Counted from the first letter of the stretch, positions 16,872 through 29,402 are shown. The stretch: 64,000 nucleotides of DNA from Caulobacter sp. 73W (GCF_041021955.1 NZ_CP158375.1:3460501-3524500), one strand, 5' to 3'. The notes: generated by a model from the letters alone, not told the origin. Translations and numbers: made by a program.

Positions 16872-18028
16872 GCCGTCGCCCGCGCCTCGATCAGACCACG
16901 GACCAGTTCGGCGAGGCGGAGGATCTCGGCCTCCGGATGCGCGGCGGTGAAGGCCAGGCGCAGACGCGCCGTGCCCTCCGGCACGGTGGGCGGTCGGATG
17001 GCGACGGCGAGAAAGCCCTCGGCCTCCAGCTTGGCCGCGGCGTCCAGGGCGGCGGCGGCCTCGCCGATGATCACCGGGACGATGGGGCTGGTCGCCTCGG
17101 GTAGGCTGGCGGCGCGGGTGAACAGGCGGGCCTTGGCCAGGGGCGCAGCGACCAGCTCTGGATCGTTCTCGATGATGTCCAGGGCGGCGATGGCCCCCGC
17201 GGCCGAGGCGGGGGGCAGGCCGGTGGCGTAGATCACCGTGCGGGCGCGGGTCTTCAGCAGGTCGATCACCGCCTTCGAGCCGCACAGATAGCCGCCGTAG
17301 CCGCCCACAGCCTTGGAAAGCGTGCCCATCTGCAGCGGGATCTCCGCGCCGGGGAACGCGTGGGCCGAACCGCGCCCGCCGCCGACCACGCCGACGCCGT
17401 GGGCGTCGTCGCTCAGCAGCCAGGCGTCATGCTCCCGGCAGACCGCCGACAGCTGATCCAGCGGCGCCAGGTCGCCGTCCATGGAGAACACGCCGTCGGT
17501 GGCGACCAGGACGTGGCGGAAGCCGCCGCGACGCGTCTCCAGCAGCGTCCGCAGGGCCGCGACATCGTTGTGCGGGAAGGCTTTGATCTCGGCTCCCGAT
17601 AGCTGGGCGCCGGCCCAGATGCAGGCGTGGGCCAGTTCGTCGACGAGGATCAGGTCGCCCGGGCCGGCGAAGGCGGGGATGACCCCGGTGTTGGCCAGAT
17701 AGCCGGAGCCGAAGACGCAGGCCGCCTCCGTGCCTTTCAGGCGGGCGAGGCGGGCTTCAAGCTCCGACAGCAGGGGGTGGTCGCCGGTCACCAGCCGCGA
17801 TGCGCCGGCGCCGACGCCGTACAGGTCCACGGCGGCCCGCGCCGCGGCCTTCACCGCCGGGTGGTGCGACAGGTTCAGGTAGTCGTTGCAGGAAAAGGAC
17901 AGCAGGCGCCGGCCGCCACGCTCCACCCACACGCCGTCGAGCCGGTGAGTCGGCTTGAGGGTGCGGCGCAGGCTGCGGGCTTCGAGCCCGGCGAGCTTGG
18001 TTTCGGCGAAGGCCTGGAGGCTGTCCAT
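16868..18028 (-). CDS. bioF: 8-amino-7-oxononanoate synthase BioF
   Basis: A 386-aa PLP enzyme. LLSFSCNDYLNLSHHPAVK lies near the start, GAGASRLVTGDHPLLSELE near residue 80, and the PLP-lysine segment MGTLSKAVGGYGGYLCGS in the second half. It condenses pimeloyl thioester and alanine. The start at 18028 (MDSLQAFAETKLAGLE) fits the family; an extension to 18127 would run into bioA. It is divergent from bioA with about 70 bp between, so one control region likely serves both. bioB and bioC are not in the window. Confidence 0.95.
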   Translation of the reverse strand: MDSLQAFAETKLAGLEARSLRRTLKPTHRLDGVWVERGGRRLLSFSCNDYLNLSHHPAVKAAARAAVDLYGVGAGASRLVTGDHPLLSELEARLARLKGTEAACVFGSGYLANTGVIPAFAGPGDLILVDELAHACIWAGAQLSGAEIKAFPHNDVAALRTLLETRRGGFRHVLVATDGVFSMDGDLAPLDQLSAVCREHDAWLLSDDAHGVGVVGGGRGSAHAFPGAEIPLQMGTLSKAVGGYGGYLCGSKAVIDLLKTRARTVIYATGLPPASAAGAIAALDIIENDPELVAAPLAKARLFTRAASLPEATSPIVPVIIGEAAAALDAAAKLEAEGFLAVAIRPPTVPEGTARLRLAFTAAHPEAEILRLAELVRGLIEARATA

Positions 18029-18098
18029 GAGCCGCTCCGTTGCGAACAAGGGGCGCAGGGCATAGCAACGCCCGCCGACTGTGCAATGGAGATTCCCT

Positions 18099-19361
18099 GT
18101 GACCAACGCCCAGCCCGACTGGCTCACCGCTGGCGCGCCCCACGTCTGGCGGCCCTATTGCCAGATGAAGACCGCTTCCGCGCCCCTGGCGGTGAAGGCC
18201 ACGCGCGGCGCGCGGCTGGTGCTGGAGGACGGGCGGGAGCTGGTCGACGGCGTAGCGTCCTGGTGGACGGCCTGCCATGGCTACAACCATCCGCACATCG
18301 CCGCCGCCGTGCGCGAGCAGCTGGAGCGCATGCCTCACGTGATGTTCGGGGGGCTGGCGCACGAGCCGGGTTATCGGCTGGCCCAGCGTCTGGCGGGGCT
18401 GCTGCCCGGCGACCTGAATCACGTGTTCCTGGCCGAAAGCGGCTCCGTCTCGGTGGAGATCGCCATGAAGATGGCGGTGCAGGCCCATCTGAACCGGGGC
18501 GAGCGGGGGCGGTCGAAGTTCCTGGCCTTCCGGGGCGGCTATCACGGCGACACCCTGGCCACGATGACGGTCTGCGATCCGGAGGAGGGTATGCACGCCC
18601 TGTTCGCCGGGGTGATGCCGTCGCAGGTGATCGGCGACCTGCCCGTGGATACGGCGTCTGAGGCGGCGCTGGACGCCCTGCTGGCGGAGCGCGGCGGGGA
18701 GATCGCCGCCATGCTGGTCGAGCCGCTGGTCCAGGGGGCGGGCGGCATGCTGATGCATGAGCCCGAAGTGCTGCGCCGGCTTCGGCGTCTGGCCGACCGC
18801 CATGGCGTGCTGCTGATCTTCGACGAGATATTCACCGGTTTCGGCCGCACCGGGACCCTGTTCGCCATGGAGGCGGCCGGAGTGGTTCCCGACATCGTCA
18901 CCCTGTCCAAGGCGTTGACCGGCGGCACCCTGCCGCTGTCCGCCGCCGTGGCGCGGTCGACGTTGTTCGAGGCGTTCTGGAGCGACCGGGCCGATGCGGC
19001 CCTGATGCATGGGCCCACCTACATGGCCAATCCGCTGGCTTGCGCGGCGGCCAATGCGTCGCTGGACCTGCTGGAGGCGGGGGGCTGGAAGGCGGACGTG
19101 CCGCGTATCGCCGCCGCTCTCGCCGAGGGGCTGGAGCCCTGTCGCGGCCTGCCCGGCGTCGCCGATGTCCGCGTGCTGGGCGCGATCGGGGTGGTGGAAA
19201 TGAAGGAGGCGGTGAACACTTCCGTGCTCACCGACCGCTTTGTCGAACAGGGGGCCTGGATCCGGCCGTTCGGCAAGATCGTCTATCTGACCCCGGCGTT
19301 CGTGACCTCCGACGCGGAGCTTGAGATTCTCACGAGGGCGATCCGTACGGCGCTGGCCTAA
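18099..19361 (+). CDS. bioA: Adenosylmethionine-8-amino-7-oxononanoate aminotransferase BioA
   Basis: A 420-aa class III aminotransferase. It has HVWRPYCQMKT at the start, DGVASWWTACHGYNHPHI, VFLAESGSVSVEIAMKMAVQ, IFDEIFTGFGRTG and the PLP-lysine segment PDIVTLSKALTGGTLPLSA. It makes 7,8-diaminononanoate with SAM as amino donor. The GTG at 18099 is chosen because GGAGA precedes it by about seven bases; a GTG at 18081 is in frame too. It forms a divergent biotin locus with bioF-bioD. Confidence 0.94.
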   Translation: MTNAQPDWLTAGAPHVWRPYCQMKTASAPLAVKATRGARLVLEDGRELVDGVASWWTACHGYNHPHIAAAVREQLERMPHVMFGGLAHEPGYRLAQRLAGLLPGDLNHVFLAESGSVSVEIAMKMAVQAHLNRGERGRSKFLAFRGGYHGDTLATMTVCDPEEGMHALFAGVMPSQVIGDLPVDTASEAALDALLAERGGEIAAMLVEPLVQGAGGMLMHEPEVLRRLRRLADRHGVLLIFDEIFTGFGRTGTLFAMEAAGVVPDIVTLSKALTGGTLPLSAAVARSTLFEAFWSDRADAALMHGPTYMANPLACAAANASLDLLEAGGWKADVPRIAAALAEGLEPCRGLPGVADVRVLGAIGVVEMKEAVNTSVLTDRFVEQGAWIRPFGKIVYLTPAFVTSDAELEILTRAIRTALA

Positions 19362-19375
19362 AGAAGATCCTTGCC

Positions 19376-19478
19376 GTTGGGGGAGTGGGACCGCGAAGCG
19401 GTGGAGGGGGACTTTGCTGAGTCAGCAGGCCCCCTCCGTCCCTTTGGGACACCTCCCCCTGAGGGGGAGGATCGGCCA
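19376..19478. repeat. Intergenic palindromic repeat between bioA and sodC
   Basis: The stretch has inverted G-run/C-run blocks: GGGGGAG...CTCCCCC, ACCGCGAAGCGGT, CTGAGTCAG, GGGACGG-like arms and CTCCCCCTGAGGGGGAG. It contains no ORF. Such GC-rich palindromic clusters recur at 45.2, 61.2 and 63.1 kb and act at least as a bidirectional transcription barrier between converging bioA and sodC. Confidence 0.6.
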
Positions 19479-19482
19479 GTAG

Positions 19483-20004
19483 CTACTTGATCACCGCGCA
19501 GGCGACGCGGTCGCCGGCGCCGCCGATCGGCTGGCTGAGGTGGTCGTCCTGGTTGGCGTGAATGACCAGGGCCGAGCCGTCGGCGTCGGTCAGGGCGGGG
19601 CGGCCGTCCTTGCCGCTCCAGGACACCAGGCTGGTCCAAAGCTGGGCTTCGGCCACGCCGTCGGCGGCGGCGAAGATGTTCGGCAGCTCGCCGAAGTCGT
19701 TGCCGGCCGGGTTCAGCAGGCCGTGCGGCAGCTTGTGGTCGCCGCCGTGATTGATGTGGGCGCCCGACTTCTGGAACTTGGCCGTGTCAGAGCAGTCGCC
19801 CACGGCGTGGAAGTGGATGCCGTGCCAGCCCGGCGTCAGGCCGGTGACCTTCACCTGCACCAGGACGCCCTTGGGACCTTCCTTGAATGTGGCCGAGCCG
19901 ACCACGGCGCCGGCGTTATTCTTGATCTCGGCGGAGGGCGGCGTCTGGGCGACAGCGGCGGTGGCGACGAGGGCGGTCGCGGCGGCGAGAGCGAGCAGGC
20001 GCAT
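19483..20004 (-). CDS. sodC: Periplasmic Cu,Zn superoxide dismutase
   Basis: A 173-aa protein with a signal peptide (MRLLALAAATALVATAAVAQ). Metal-ligand motifs are present: GIHFHAVGDC (Cu His pair), AHINHGGDHKLPHG (bridging and Zn His), and VIHANQDDH. Cysteines in GDC and RVACAVI can form the conserved disulfide. It removes superoxide in the periplasm. The ATG at 20004 begins the signal peptide; a longer frame to 20148 lacks sense and overlaps the gyrA upstream region. Confidence 0.95.
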   Translation of the reverse strand: MRLLALAAATALVATAAVAQTPPSAEIKNNAGAVVGSATFKEGPKGVLVQVKVTGLTPGWHGIHFHAVGDCSDTAKFQKSGAHINHGGDHKLPHGLLNPAGNDFGELPNIFAAADGVAEAQLWTSLVSWSGKDGRPALTDADGSALVIHANQDDHLSQPIGGAGDRVACAVIK

Positions 20005-20156
20005 GGGGGAGGCTCCGGTTTTCGAGATGCGAGTACCTCTCAACCTTAGCCGTGGGGCGGGGGTTCCGGAAAGTGTCTGGTTTTTTTGCGTGTGGGGCGG
20101 CGGGATGGTAACAAGGACGGTACAGATTTCGCAGCGATTCCGGGCCATTCCCCACA

Positions 20157-22901
<2,745 letters not shown>

Positions 22902-22930
22902 GACGCGCACGCAGCTTAAGGGGGCTCAGT

Positions 22931-23425
22931 TTGTCTTTCGTCGGTCTCTATCCGGGCACTTTCGACCCGATCACCAACGGTCACCTGGACATCATCGGGC
23001 GGGCAGTGAAGCTGGTCGACAAGCTGGTCATCGGCGTGGCGGTCAATGCCGGCAAGGGGCCGATGTTCCCCCTTGAGGAGCGGGTGGAGATCATCCGCCG
23101 CGAAACCGCCCAGTTCGCCGGTAAGACCGAGATCGTGGTCCAGCCGTTCGAAAGCCTGCTGATGAATTTCGCCCGCGAGGTCGGCGCCAAGATCATCGTG
23201 CGCGGCCTGCGGGCCGTGGCCGACTTCGAATACGAGTTCCAGATGACGGCCATGAACCAGCAGCTCGATCGCGAGATCGAGACGGTGTTCCTGATGGCCG
23301 ATCCCCGCCACCAGGCCATCGCCTCGCGGCTGGTCAAGGAGATCGCCCTGCTGGGGGGCGACGTCTCCAAATTTGTTCCGCCGGGCGTGCGCGACGAGCT
23401 GATGGCCAAGGTCGCTCGCCCTTAA
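22931..23425 (+). CDS. coaD: Phosphopantetheine adenylyltransferase CoaD
   Basis: A 164-aa protein, MSFVGLYPGTFDPITNGHLDII, with the nucleotidyltransferase TxGH signature (TNGH). VRGLRAVADFEYEFQMTAMN and the C-terminal ASRLVKEIALLGGDVSKFVPP complete the family pattern. It makes dephospho-CoA from 4'-phosphopantetheine and ATP. The TTG start with GGGGG upstream fits. It is in line with gyrA and two cyclophilin genes. PanB, panC and panD for the same cofactor lie 7 kb away. Confidence 0.96.
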   Translation: MSFVGLYPGTFDPITNGHLDIIGRAVKLVDKLVIGVAVNAGKGPMFPLEERVEIIRRETAQFAGKTEIVVQPFESLLMNFAREVGAKIIVRGLRAVADFEYEFQMTAMNQQLDREIETVFLMADPRHQAIASRLVKEIALLGGDVSKFVPPGVRDELMAKVARP

Positions 23426-23448
23426 GTCTCCATTCCCAGAGGAATGAC

Positions 23449-24273
23449 ATGATCCGATCGCTTACCTTCGCCGCCGTTGTCGCGGCTGTCGCCGCTCCGG
23501 CGCTCGCCCAGCCCGGCGCCGCCGACTGGCGCACGCCGGACCCCGAAAATGTCCTGGTGGTCGACACCAACAAGGGCCGGATCATCGCCGAGCTGTCGCC
23601 CGAGGCCGCCCCGAACCATGCCGTTCGCGTCCGCGAACTGGCCCGCGCCGGTTTCTATGACGGCCGCAGCTTTTTCCGCGTCATCGACCAGTTCATGGCC
23701 CAGACGGGGGATCCCAAGGACGACGGCACCGGTGGTTCCGAAAAGGACGACCTCGTCGCCGAGTTCACGTGGCGGCGCGGCGCGGATTCGCAGTTCTCGA
23801 CCGTGGCCCAGCCGGCCGGCGCGGAGCTGGGCTTCGTCGGCGCGATGCCGGCCATGAGCCAGACCATGGCCTTGGCCGTCATGACCGCCGACCGAAAGGT
23901 CTCGGCCTGGGGGATGTTCTGCCCGGGCGTGCTGGGCATGGCCCGCGGCGACAACCCGGACTCGGCCAACAGCCAATTCTTCTTCATGCGCCAGGCCTAT
24001 CCGTCGCTGGACAAGCGCTACACCGCCTTTGGCCGGGTGCTGAGCGGTCTGAACGCCGTACGTTCGATCAAGACCGGCGAGCCGGTCGCCGCGCCGCAGG
24101 ACGTCATGCAGAAGGTGCGTGTCCTGGCCGATATCCCGGCCAAGGAGCGCCCGTCGGTCCGCGTGATCGACACCCGCAGCGCCTGGTTCAAGGCCGAAGT
24201 CGACCGGGTCAAGGCGACGCGGGGCGCCGATTTTTCACCATGCGACGTCGACATCGCCACAGAAGTGAAATAG
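23449..24273 (+). CDS. Exported cyclophilin-type peptidyl-prolyl isomerase
   Basis: 274 aa with signal peptide MIRSLTFAAVVAAVAAPALAQ. The cyclophilin fold is recognisable (VVDTNKGRIIAELSPEAAPNHAVRV, GFYDGRSFFRVIDQFMAQTGDP, NPDSANSQFFFMRQAYPSLD). A stretch at about 100-150 (FTWRRGADSQ...AVMTADRKVS) is longer than in minimal cyclophilins. It should catalyse proline isomerisation during periplasmic folding. A cytoplasmic paralogue follows 9 bp later, so the pair is likely an operon and an old duplication. Confidence 0.92.
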   Translation: MIRSLTFAAVVAAVAAPALAQPGAADWRTPDPENVLVVDTNKGRIIAELSPEAAPNHAVRVRELARAGFYDGRSFFRVIDQFMAQTGDPKDDGTGGSEKDDLVAEFTWRRGADSQFSTVAQPAGAELGFVGAMPAMSQTMALAVMTADRKVSAWGMFCPGVLGMARGDNPDSANSQFFFMRQAYPSLDKRYTAFGRVLSGLNAVRSIKTGEPVAAPQDVMQKVRVLADIPAKERPSVRVIDTRSAWFKAEVDRVKATRGADFSPCDVDIATEVK

Positions 24274-24282
24274 GGCGGGAAT

Positions 24283-24750
24283 ATGAGCACCGATCCTGAA
24301 AACACCATCGTCATGACCCTGGAAAGCGGTCCTGTCGTCATCCGCCTCCGTCCCGACCTGGCTCCCGGCCACGTCGCACGGATCAAGGAACTGGCCCGCG
24401 AGGGTTTTTATGACGGCGTGACCTTCCACCGCGTCATCCCCGGCTTCATGGCCCAAGGCGGCGATCCGACCGGCACTGGCCGCGGCGGTTCGGACAAGCC
24501 GGACCTGAAGGCGGAGTTCTCCAACGCCGAGCACGTCCGTGGCGTCTGCTCCATGGCCCGCACGCCGGATCCGAACTCGGCCAACAGCCAGTTCTTCATC
24601 TGCTTCGACGAAGTCACCTTCCTGGACGGTCAATACACCGTGTGGGGTGAAGTGGTCGAAGGCATGGACAATGTGGACGCTCTGCCGGTCGGCGAGCCGC
24701 CGCAGAACCCGGGCAAGATCCTGAGCTTCAAGGTCGCCGCTGACGCCTAA
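24283..24750 (+). CDS. Cytoplasmic cyclophilin-type peptidyl-prolyl isomerase
   Basis: A 155-aa single-domain cyclophilin without signal peptide. Its motifs are MTLESGPVVIRLRPDLAPGHVARI, GFYDGVTFHRVIPGFMAQGGDP, GVCSMARTPDPNSANSQFFIC and FLDGQYTVWGEVVEGMD. It is the minimal PpiB type. The last 4 bases overlap the converging EEP gene's stop. Confidence 0.95.
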   Translation: MSTDPENTIVMTLESGPVVIRLRPDLAPGHVARIKELAREGFYDGVTFHRVIPGFMAQGGDPTGTGRGGSDKPDLKAEFSNAEHVRGVCSMARTPDPNSANSQFFICFDEVTFLDGQYTVWGEVVEGMDNVDALPVGEPPQNPGKILSFKVAADA

Positions 24751-25766
24751 GGCGTCCGGACCAACGTAACGACTACCGGGCGGTGGTCCGAGCCAAGTCT
24801 CGGACCCCGCTCGACCTTCACCGTCCGCCAGGCCTTGCCGGCGTAGACGTGATCAATCGGCAAAATCGGAAATGACGGCTGGAAGCCGGTGCGCTCGAAA
24901 CGGGCGGGCCAGCTGGGCATGGCGCGCGTGCGCCGTTCCAGGCCGAACGCCTTGTCCTGCCGCTGCAGGGTGAAGGACCAAGGGGTGGAGTTGAAATCCC
25001 CGGTCAGGATCAGGTTGTCGCGATCAAAGCCGTTCAGCTTCTCGGCCAAGGCGGCGGACTGTTCCTGCTGATAGCCCGCCGGCCATGGCCAGGCGTAGTG
25101 GGCGTTCATGGCGGTGAACGCGCCGTCGCCACGCCCGAACTTGGCGTAGAGCACCGACAGGAAGGGGCGGCCGTTCCGCTCGCCCGGACGATCGGCGAAG
25201 TCGCCCTGTTCGGTCGGCTTCATCTTGCTGAGGATCAGGTTCTGGCAGGGGCGCGTCCTGGCGCAGCCGGTGCGGTAGGGATAGGCCTCGCGGAGCAGCT
25301 TGTGGAAGCGTCCACGGCCGCCATAGCTTTCCTCGACCAGCACGATGTCGGCGTCCTGGGCGATCACCCACCGGGCGGAGCCTTCCGGGTCCGCGTTGTC
25401 GCCCCAGGCGTTGAACTGGACGATCTTCAGGGTCTCGCCCTTGGGATCCTCGACCGTCTTTTGAGTCGCGCGGGCCCAAAGCTCAGGCGTCATCTGCAGG
25501 GCCGACAGCACGACGGCGGTGGCGGCGACCGTCAGGGTCGCGCGGCGCTCCTCGCCGCGGGACACCAGCGCGCCCAGCAGGGCGGCCAGCAGCCCGCCGA
25601 CCAGCCACAGGGGCGAGAAGTGCGCGGCGGTGTCCAGCGTGGCGGACCAGCGGCCGCCCTGGGCCGCGATCGCCAGCAGCGCGCATCCCAGCGCCACGGC
25701 CAGGGCGCCGGCCCGTAGAAGCAGAAGGGCAAGGTTCAGAACGAGTTCACGGCGTGCCTCTAGCAC
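24747..25766 (-). CDS. Membrane-anchored endonuclease/exonuclease/phosphatase-family protein
   Basis: 339 aa. The first 95 residues hold about three hydrophobic segments (ALLLLRAGALAVALGCALLAI, PLWLVGGLLAALLGALV, TVAATAVVLSALQM). The EEP catalytic domain follows, with IVQFNAWGDNADPEG, LILTGDFNSTPW and a C-terminal GSDHRPVVV, the metal and catalytic signatures of the superfamily. The domain probably faces the periplasm. The substrate could be DNA, a phospholipid or another phosphodiester. The GTG start at 25766 leaves 104 bp to divergent queA. Confidence 0.88.
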   Translation of the reverse strand: MLEARRELVLNLALLLLRAGALAVALGCALLAIAAQGGRWSATLDTAAHFSPLWLVGGLLAALLGALVSRGEERRATLTVAATAVVLSALQMTPELWARATQKTVEDPKGETLKIVQFNAWGDNADPEGSARWVIAQDADIVLVEESYGGRGRFHKLLREAYPYRTGCARTRPCQNLILSKMKPTEQGDFADRPGERNGRPFLSVLYAKFGRGDGAFTAMNAHYAWPWPAGYQQEQSAALAEKLNGFDRDNLILTGDFNSTPWSFTLQRQDKAFGLERRTRAMPSWPARFERTGFQPSFPILPIDHVYAGKAWRTVKVERGPRLGSDHRPVVVTLVRTP

Positions 25767-25870
25767 GTTATTTCAGGCGCGTTTGGGGAAGCTTGGCGGC
25801 GTTGCTGCGGCGTCTTCACCGGCGCCTTGTGCTTGACCTGATCCTCGCGCCGTGGCCTTGACCGCGCCCA

Positions 25871-26947
25871 ATGCGCCTGTCCGATTTCGATTTCGACCTG
25901 CCCGAAGACCGCATCGCCCTGCGGCCGGCCCAGCCGCGCGATTCCGCGCGCCTGCTGCTGGTCCAGCCGGGGGAGGAGATGTCGGACCTGATCGTCCGCG
26001 ACCTGCCCGGACTGCTGCAGCCCGGCGACGCCCTGGTCTTCAACGACACCCGGGTGATCCCGGCTCGTCTGGCGGGCACGCGGGAGCGTGACGGCAATGT
26101 CACCGTGGTCGAAGCGACGCTGCACAAGCGCGTGGCCGCCGACCGCTGGACCGCCTTCATGCGGCCGGGCAAGCGCCTGAAGGTCGGTGATCGGGTCGTC
26201 TTCGGACAGGCCGAGGATCGCGCCTGCGAGGGCGAGCGGCTGGACGCCACTGTGATGGAGAAGCACGACGGCGGCGAGGTGCTGCTGGCCTTCGATCTGT
26301 CGGGACCGGCCCTGGACCAGGCGATCAACACCCGGGGCGACATGCCCCTGCCGCCCTATATCGCCGCCAAGCGGGGCGAGGACGCCCAGGACCGCAGCGA
26401 CTACCAGACCGTCTATGCGCGCGAGGACGGCTCCGTCGCCGCGCCGACCGCCGGCCTGCACTTCACGCCCGAACTGCTGGCGGCGATCCGCGAGCGGGGC
26501 GTCTCCACCCACTTCGTCACCCTGCACGTCGGGGCCGGCACCTTCCTGCCGGTGAAGACCGACGAGGTGTCCGAGCACAAGATGCACGCCGAGTTCGGCG
26601 TTGTGCCGCGCGAGACCGCCGACGCCCTGAACGCGGTCCATGCGGCCGGGGGGCGGATCATCTGCGTGGGCACGACGTCCCTGCGCCTGCTGGAAAGCGC
26701 GACGGGGGAGGATGGGGTCATCCGTCCCTTCGCCGACGACACGGCCATCTTCATCACGCCCGGCTACCGCTTCCGCGCCGCCGACGGGCTGATGACCAAT
26801 TTCCACCTGCCCAAATCGACCCTGTTCATGCTGGTCAGCGCCTTCGCCGGGCAGGACACCATGCGCGCCGCCTATGAGCACGCCATCGCCGACGGATACC
26901 GCTTCTATTCCTATGGCGACGGCAGCCTGCTATGGCGGGCCGCCTGA
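25871..26947 (+). CDS. queA: S-adenosylmethionine:tRNA ribosyltransferase-isomerase QueA
   Basis: 358 aa with the family start [48 protein letters not shown] and the SAM-related [13 protein letters not shown] and [11 protein letters not shown] follow. It adds the cyclopentene ring to preQ1 in tRNA, the penultimate step to queuosine. The stop codon overlaps the tgt start (TGATG), so the two queuosine enzymes are coupled. Confidence 0.97.
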   Translation: MRLSDFDFDLPEDRIALRPAQPRDSARLLLVQPGEEMSDLIVRDLPGLLQPGDALVFNDTRVIPARLAGTRERDGNVTVVEATLHKRVAADRWTAFMRPGKRLKVGDRVVFGQAEDRACEGERLDATVMEKHDGGEVLLAFDLSGPALDQAINTRGDMPLPPYIAAKRGEDAQDRSDYQTVYAREDGSVAAPTAGLHFTPELLAAIRERGVSTHFVTLHVGAGTFLPVKTDEVSEHKMHAEFGVVPRETADALNAVHAAGGRIICVGTTSLRLLESATGEDGVIRPFADDTAIFITPGYRFRAADGLMTNFHLPKSTLFMLVSAFAGQDTMRAAYEHAIADGYRFYSYGDGSLLWRAA

Positions 26948-28071
26948 TGGCAGCCTTTCCCTTTGAACTGAAAGCGACCGACGGCGGGGCCCGCACGGGC
27001 GTCCTGAAAACCCCCCGCGGCGACATCCGCACGCCGGCCTTCATGCCCGTGGGCACGGCCGGCACGGTCAAGGCCCTGACCGTGGATCAGGTCGCCCAGA
27101 CCGGCGCGGACATCATCCTGGGCAATACCTATCACCTGATGCTGCGGCCCACGGCCGAGCGGGTGAAGCGCCTGGGCGGGCTGCACAAGTTCATGCGCTG
27201 GGACAAGCCGATCCTGACCGACAGCGGCGGTTTCCAGGTGATGAGCCTGTCGGGCATCAGCAAGGTGACCGAAGAGGCGGTGACCTTCGCCAGCCACATC
27301 GACGGCTCCAAGCATATCCTGACGCCGGAACGGTCCATCGAGATCCAGGCCGACCTGCTGGGCAGCGACATCGTCATGCAGCTGGACGAATGCGTCGCCT
27401 GGCCGGCGGAAGAGAAGCGCGCCCGCGAGGCGCTGCTGCTGTCCGCCCGCTGGGGCGCGCGCTCCAAGGCCGCCTTCGGTCAGCGCGATAGCCAGGCCCT
27501 GTTCGGCATCCAGCAGGGTTCGACCTTCGAGCATCTGCGCCGGGAGTCGGCCGAGCGCCTGCAGGAGATCGGCTTCGACGGCTACGCCCTGGGCGGTCTC
27601 GCCGTGGGCGAGGGGCACGAGGCCATGTGCGAGGTGCTGGACTACGCCCCCGCCATGCTGCCCGCCGACCGGCCGCGCTACCTGATGGGGGTGGGCAAGC
27701 CCATCGACCTGGTCGAGGCGGTGGCGCGGGGCGTCGACATGTTCGACTGCGTCCTGCCGACCCGCTCGGGGCGCCACGGCCAGGCCTGGACCTGGGACGG
27801 GGCGATCAACCTGAAGAACGCCCGCTTCGCCGAGGACGACACGCCCCTGGACGAGGCCAGCGCCTGTCCGGCCAGCAGCGCCTATTCAAAGGCCTATCTG
27901 CACCACCTGGTGCGGTCGGACGAGATCCTGGGCCAGGTCCTGCTGTCCTGGCACAACATCGCCTTCTTCCAGACCCTGACCGCCGCCATGCGCGCGGCGA
28001 TCGAGGAGGGGCGGTTCGAGGCGTTCCGCAAGAGCTTCCGCGACCGACACCTGGCCGCCAAGAAGGCCTAG
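26947..28071 (+). CDS. tgt: Queuine tRNA-guanine transglycosylase Tgt
   Basis: 374 aa. Active-site regions are intact: [12 protein letters not shown] (Asp92), [21 protein letters not shown] and [20 protein letters not shown]. It exchanges guanine 34 of tRNA for preQ1. The usual zinc motif CxCxxC...H reads Ser305-x-Cys307-x2-Ser310 with His336, so two of four ligands are missing while LHHL, SWHN and flanking sequence remain. ATG 26947 overlaps the queA stop and is preferred to an in-frame ATG at 26932. Confidence 0.95.
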   Translation: MAAFPFELKATDGGARTGVLKTPRGDIRTPAFMPVGTAGTVKALTVDQVAQTGADIILGNTYHLMLRPTAERVKRLGGLHKFMRWDKPILTDSGGFQVMSLSGISKVTEEAVTFASHIDGSKHILTPERSIEIQADLLGSDIVMQLDECVAWPAEEKRAREALLLSARWGARSKAAFGQRDSQALFGIQQGSTFEHLRRESAERLQEIGFDGYALGGLAVGEGHEAMCEVLDYAPAMLPADRPRYLMGVGKPIDLVEAVARGVDMFDCVLPTRSGRHGQAWTWDGAINLKNARFAEDDTPLDEASACPASSAYSKAYLHHLVRSDEILGQVLLSWHNIAFFQTLTAAMRAAIEEGRFEAFRKSFRDRHLAAKKA

Positions 28072-28661
28072 CGGATCGGGAACTTCGGTCCCGAGCGCTT
28101 CTCCTCGCGAGGGATGCTGCTCTTCACATGGGTCGGGGTGGCCGGCGGGTTGCAGCCCTTGGCCTCGCCCAGACCCTTCAGATAGGCGCGGCGGACATTG
28201 CCCGAGGTGATGGCCGCCGCCACCAGCCGGTCGTGCCGCTCGGCCCCCGTCAGCATGCGCACCCCGCCCCGGAAGGGGATGAAGCTCGACGCCACGCCGG
28301 CCATGACGCCGTAGGAGATGGTCTTGCCGCGATCCAGCAGGTCCTCGTTCTCGCCGGCCGGAATCTGGTCCAGATCGACGCCCAGGGCCTCTTCCAGGGG
28401 GCGGACCAGATCGGCGATGCGGCGGCAGGTAGACGGCATGGGCCGCTCGTAGGGGTCGTGCATGACCTCCAGCAGGATCGGCGGGATCTTGGTGCGCACC
28501 ACGTTGAAATCGCGCAGCGGCGCCTGAGCCGCGCCCTGGATGCTCTCGCTGTTGGCCTCGCCGGTCGTCTTGATGCGCGCGTCGTCGTCCTGGGGACGCG
28601 AGGGCTGGGCGAGGGCGACCGTCGGGACGGCCAGGGCGAGGGTGATGAGGAGCGTGCGCAT
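28068..28661 (-). CDS. Exported hypothetical protein, 197 aa
   Basis: [19 protein letters not shown] is a clear signal peptide, so the product is probably periplasmic. The mature protein contains [45 protein letters not shown] and a hydrophobic [33 protein letters not shown]. Two cysteines remain. The 4-base overlap of its stop with the converging tgt stop is tight. Family not recognised; it looks like a conserved alphaproteobacterial envelope protein. The start at 28661 is set by the signal peptide. Confidence 0.75.
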   Translation of the reverse strand: MRTLLITLALAVPTVALAQPSRPQDDDARIKTTGEANSESIQGAAQAPLRDFNVVRTKIPPILLEVMHDPYERPMPSTCRRIADLVRPLEEALGVDLDQIPAGENEDLLDRGKTISYGVMAGVASSFIPFRGGVRMLTGAERHDRLVAAAITSGNVRRAYLKGLGEAKGCNPPATPTHVKSSIPREEKRSGPKFPIR

Positions 28662-28736
28662 GGCGTCAGGATATCGCCCGTCGCGAAGGTGCGGCAACGG
28701 CGGAACGGTGACGTTACAAAGGTATAATCTCGGCGC

Positions 28737-29318
28737 TCAGGCCCGGGCGGAGGCGAGGGCGTCGGTGAACTTCTGCTCCGCGTCGGCGGAGCGCTTCAAA
28801 GCCTGTTGAAAGTCGTCCCAGTCGGCGTCTGCGACGCGCTCCAGGATCGAAAGCTCGCCCATCGAGCGGATGAGGTGAGCACGATGCAGGGACACCTGAA
28901 AGGCGCGGCGGTAGAGCTCGACGGTCGGCCACTGGGTGGGCGGCATGGAGAACAGGCCGGTTAACGCCTCGTCGTTGTGTCGGAATTCCGAGGTCGTGAT
29001 CTGCTGGATATGCCGATGGTCACGGCTCTTGGCCGCGTTGCGGATGACGGCTGTGTGCCGCATGACGGCCTGAACCACGTCCTCGACCGCATCCAGCATG
29101 CTCAGGCGCTCGGCCTTGCGCCGCGTCTCGATGGTCCGCCGCTCGGCGGTGGCCAGCTCAAGGGTCACGAACACCACCAGCACGCTCGCGCCCGCCGCCG
29201 CCCAGTCGGCGGCCGAACCCCAGCTCTCCGCGCCGCCCAGCAGCCGCAAGGCGGTCATGACGACGAACAGGGCGATGACGCCGGCATAGAGCCAGTAGAC
29301 GGGGCGATCGAACTTCAT
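28737..29318 (-). CDS. Membrane protein with cytoplasmic helical domain, 193 aa
   Basis: Two hydrophobic segments (VYWLYAGVIALFVVMTALRLL and AAGASVLVVFVTLELAT) near the N-terminus are followed by a long, charged, helix-rich region (AERRTIETRRKAERLSMLDAVEDVV) with several Arg/His positions. It resembles small membrane proteins with a coiled-coil cytoplasmic part, but I recognise no family. It lies 85 bp from the tRNA-Lys gene on the same strand. Confidence 0.75.
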   Translation of the reverse strand: MKFDRPVYWLYAGVIALFVVMTALRLLGGAESWGSAADWAAAGASVLVVFVTLELATAERRTIETRRKAERLSMLDAVEDVVQAVMRHTAVIRNAAKSRDHRHIQQITTSEFRHNDEALTGLFSMPPTQWPTVELYRRAFQVSLHRAHLIRSMGELSILERVADADWDDFQQALKRSADAEQKFTDALASARA

Positions 29319-29402
29319 GGGCCGGAGTTTGAACCAGGGATGATGATCAAGCCACTACACGCCGCGTGTGGGCCGGGGATGATCCGCGAGGTTCACGAAG
29401 AT

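Noticed and set aside
16212-17285. N-terminal extension of bioD to 357 aa
   Set aside because: The first 138 residues are the bioF coding region in another frame; BioD begins at MSTLFVTATGTD.
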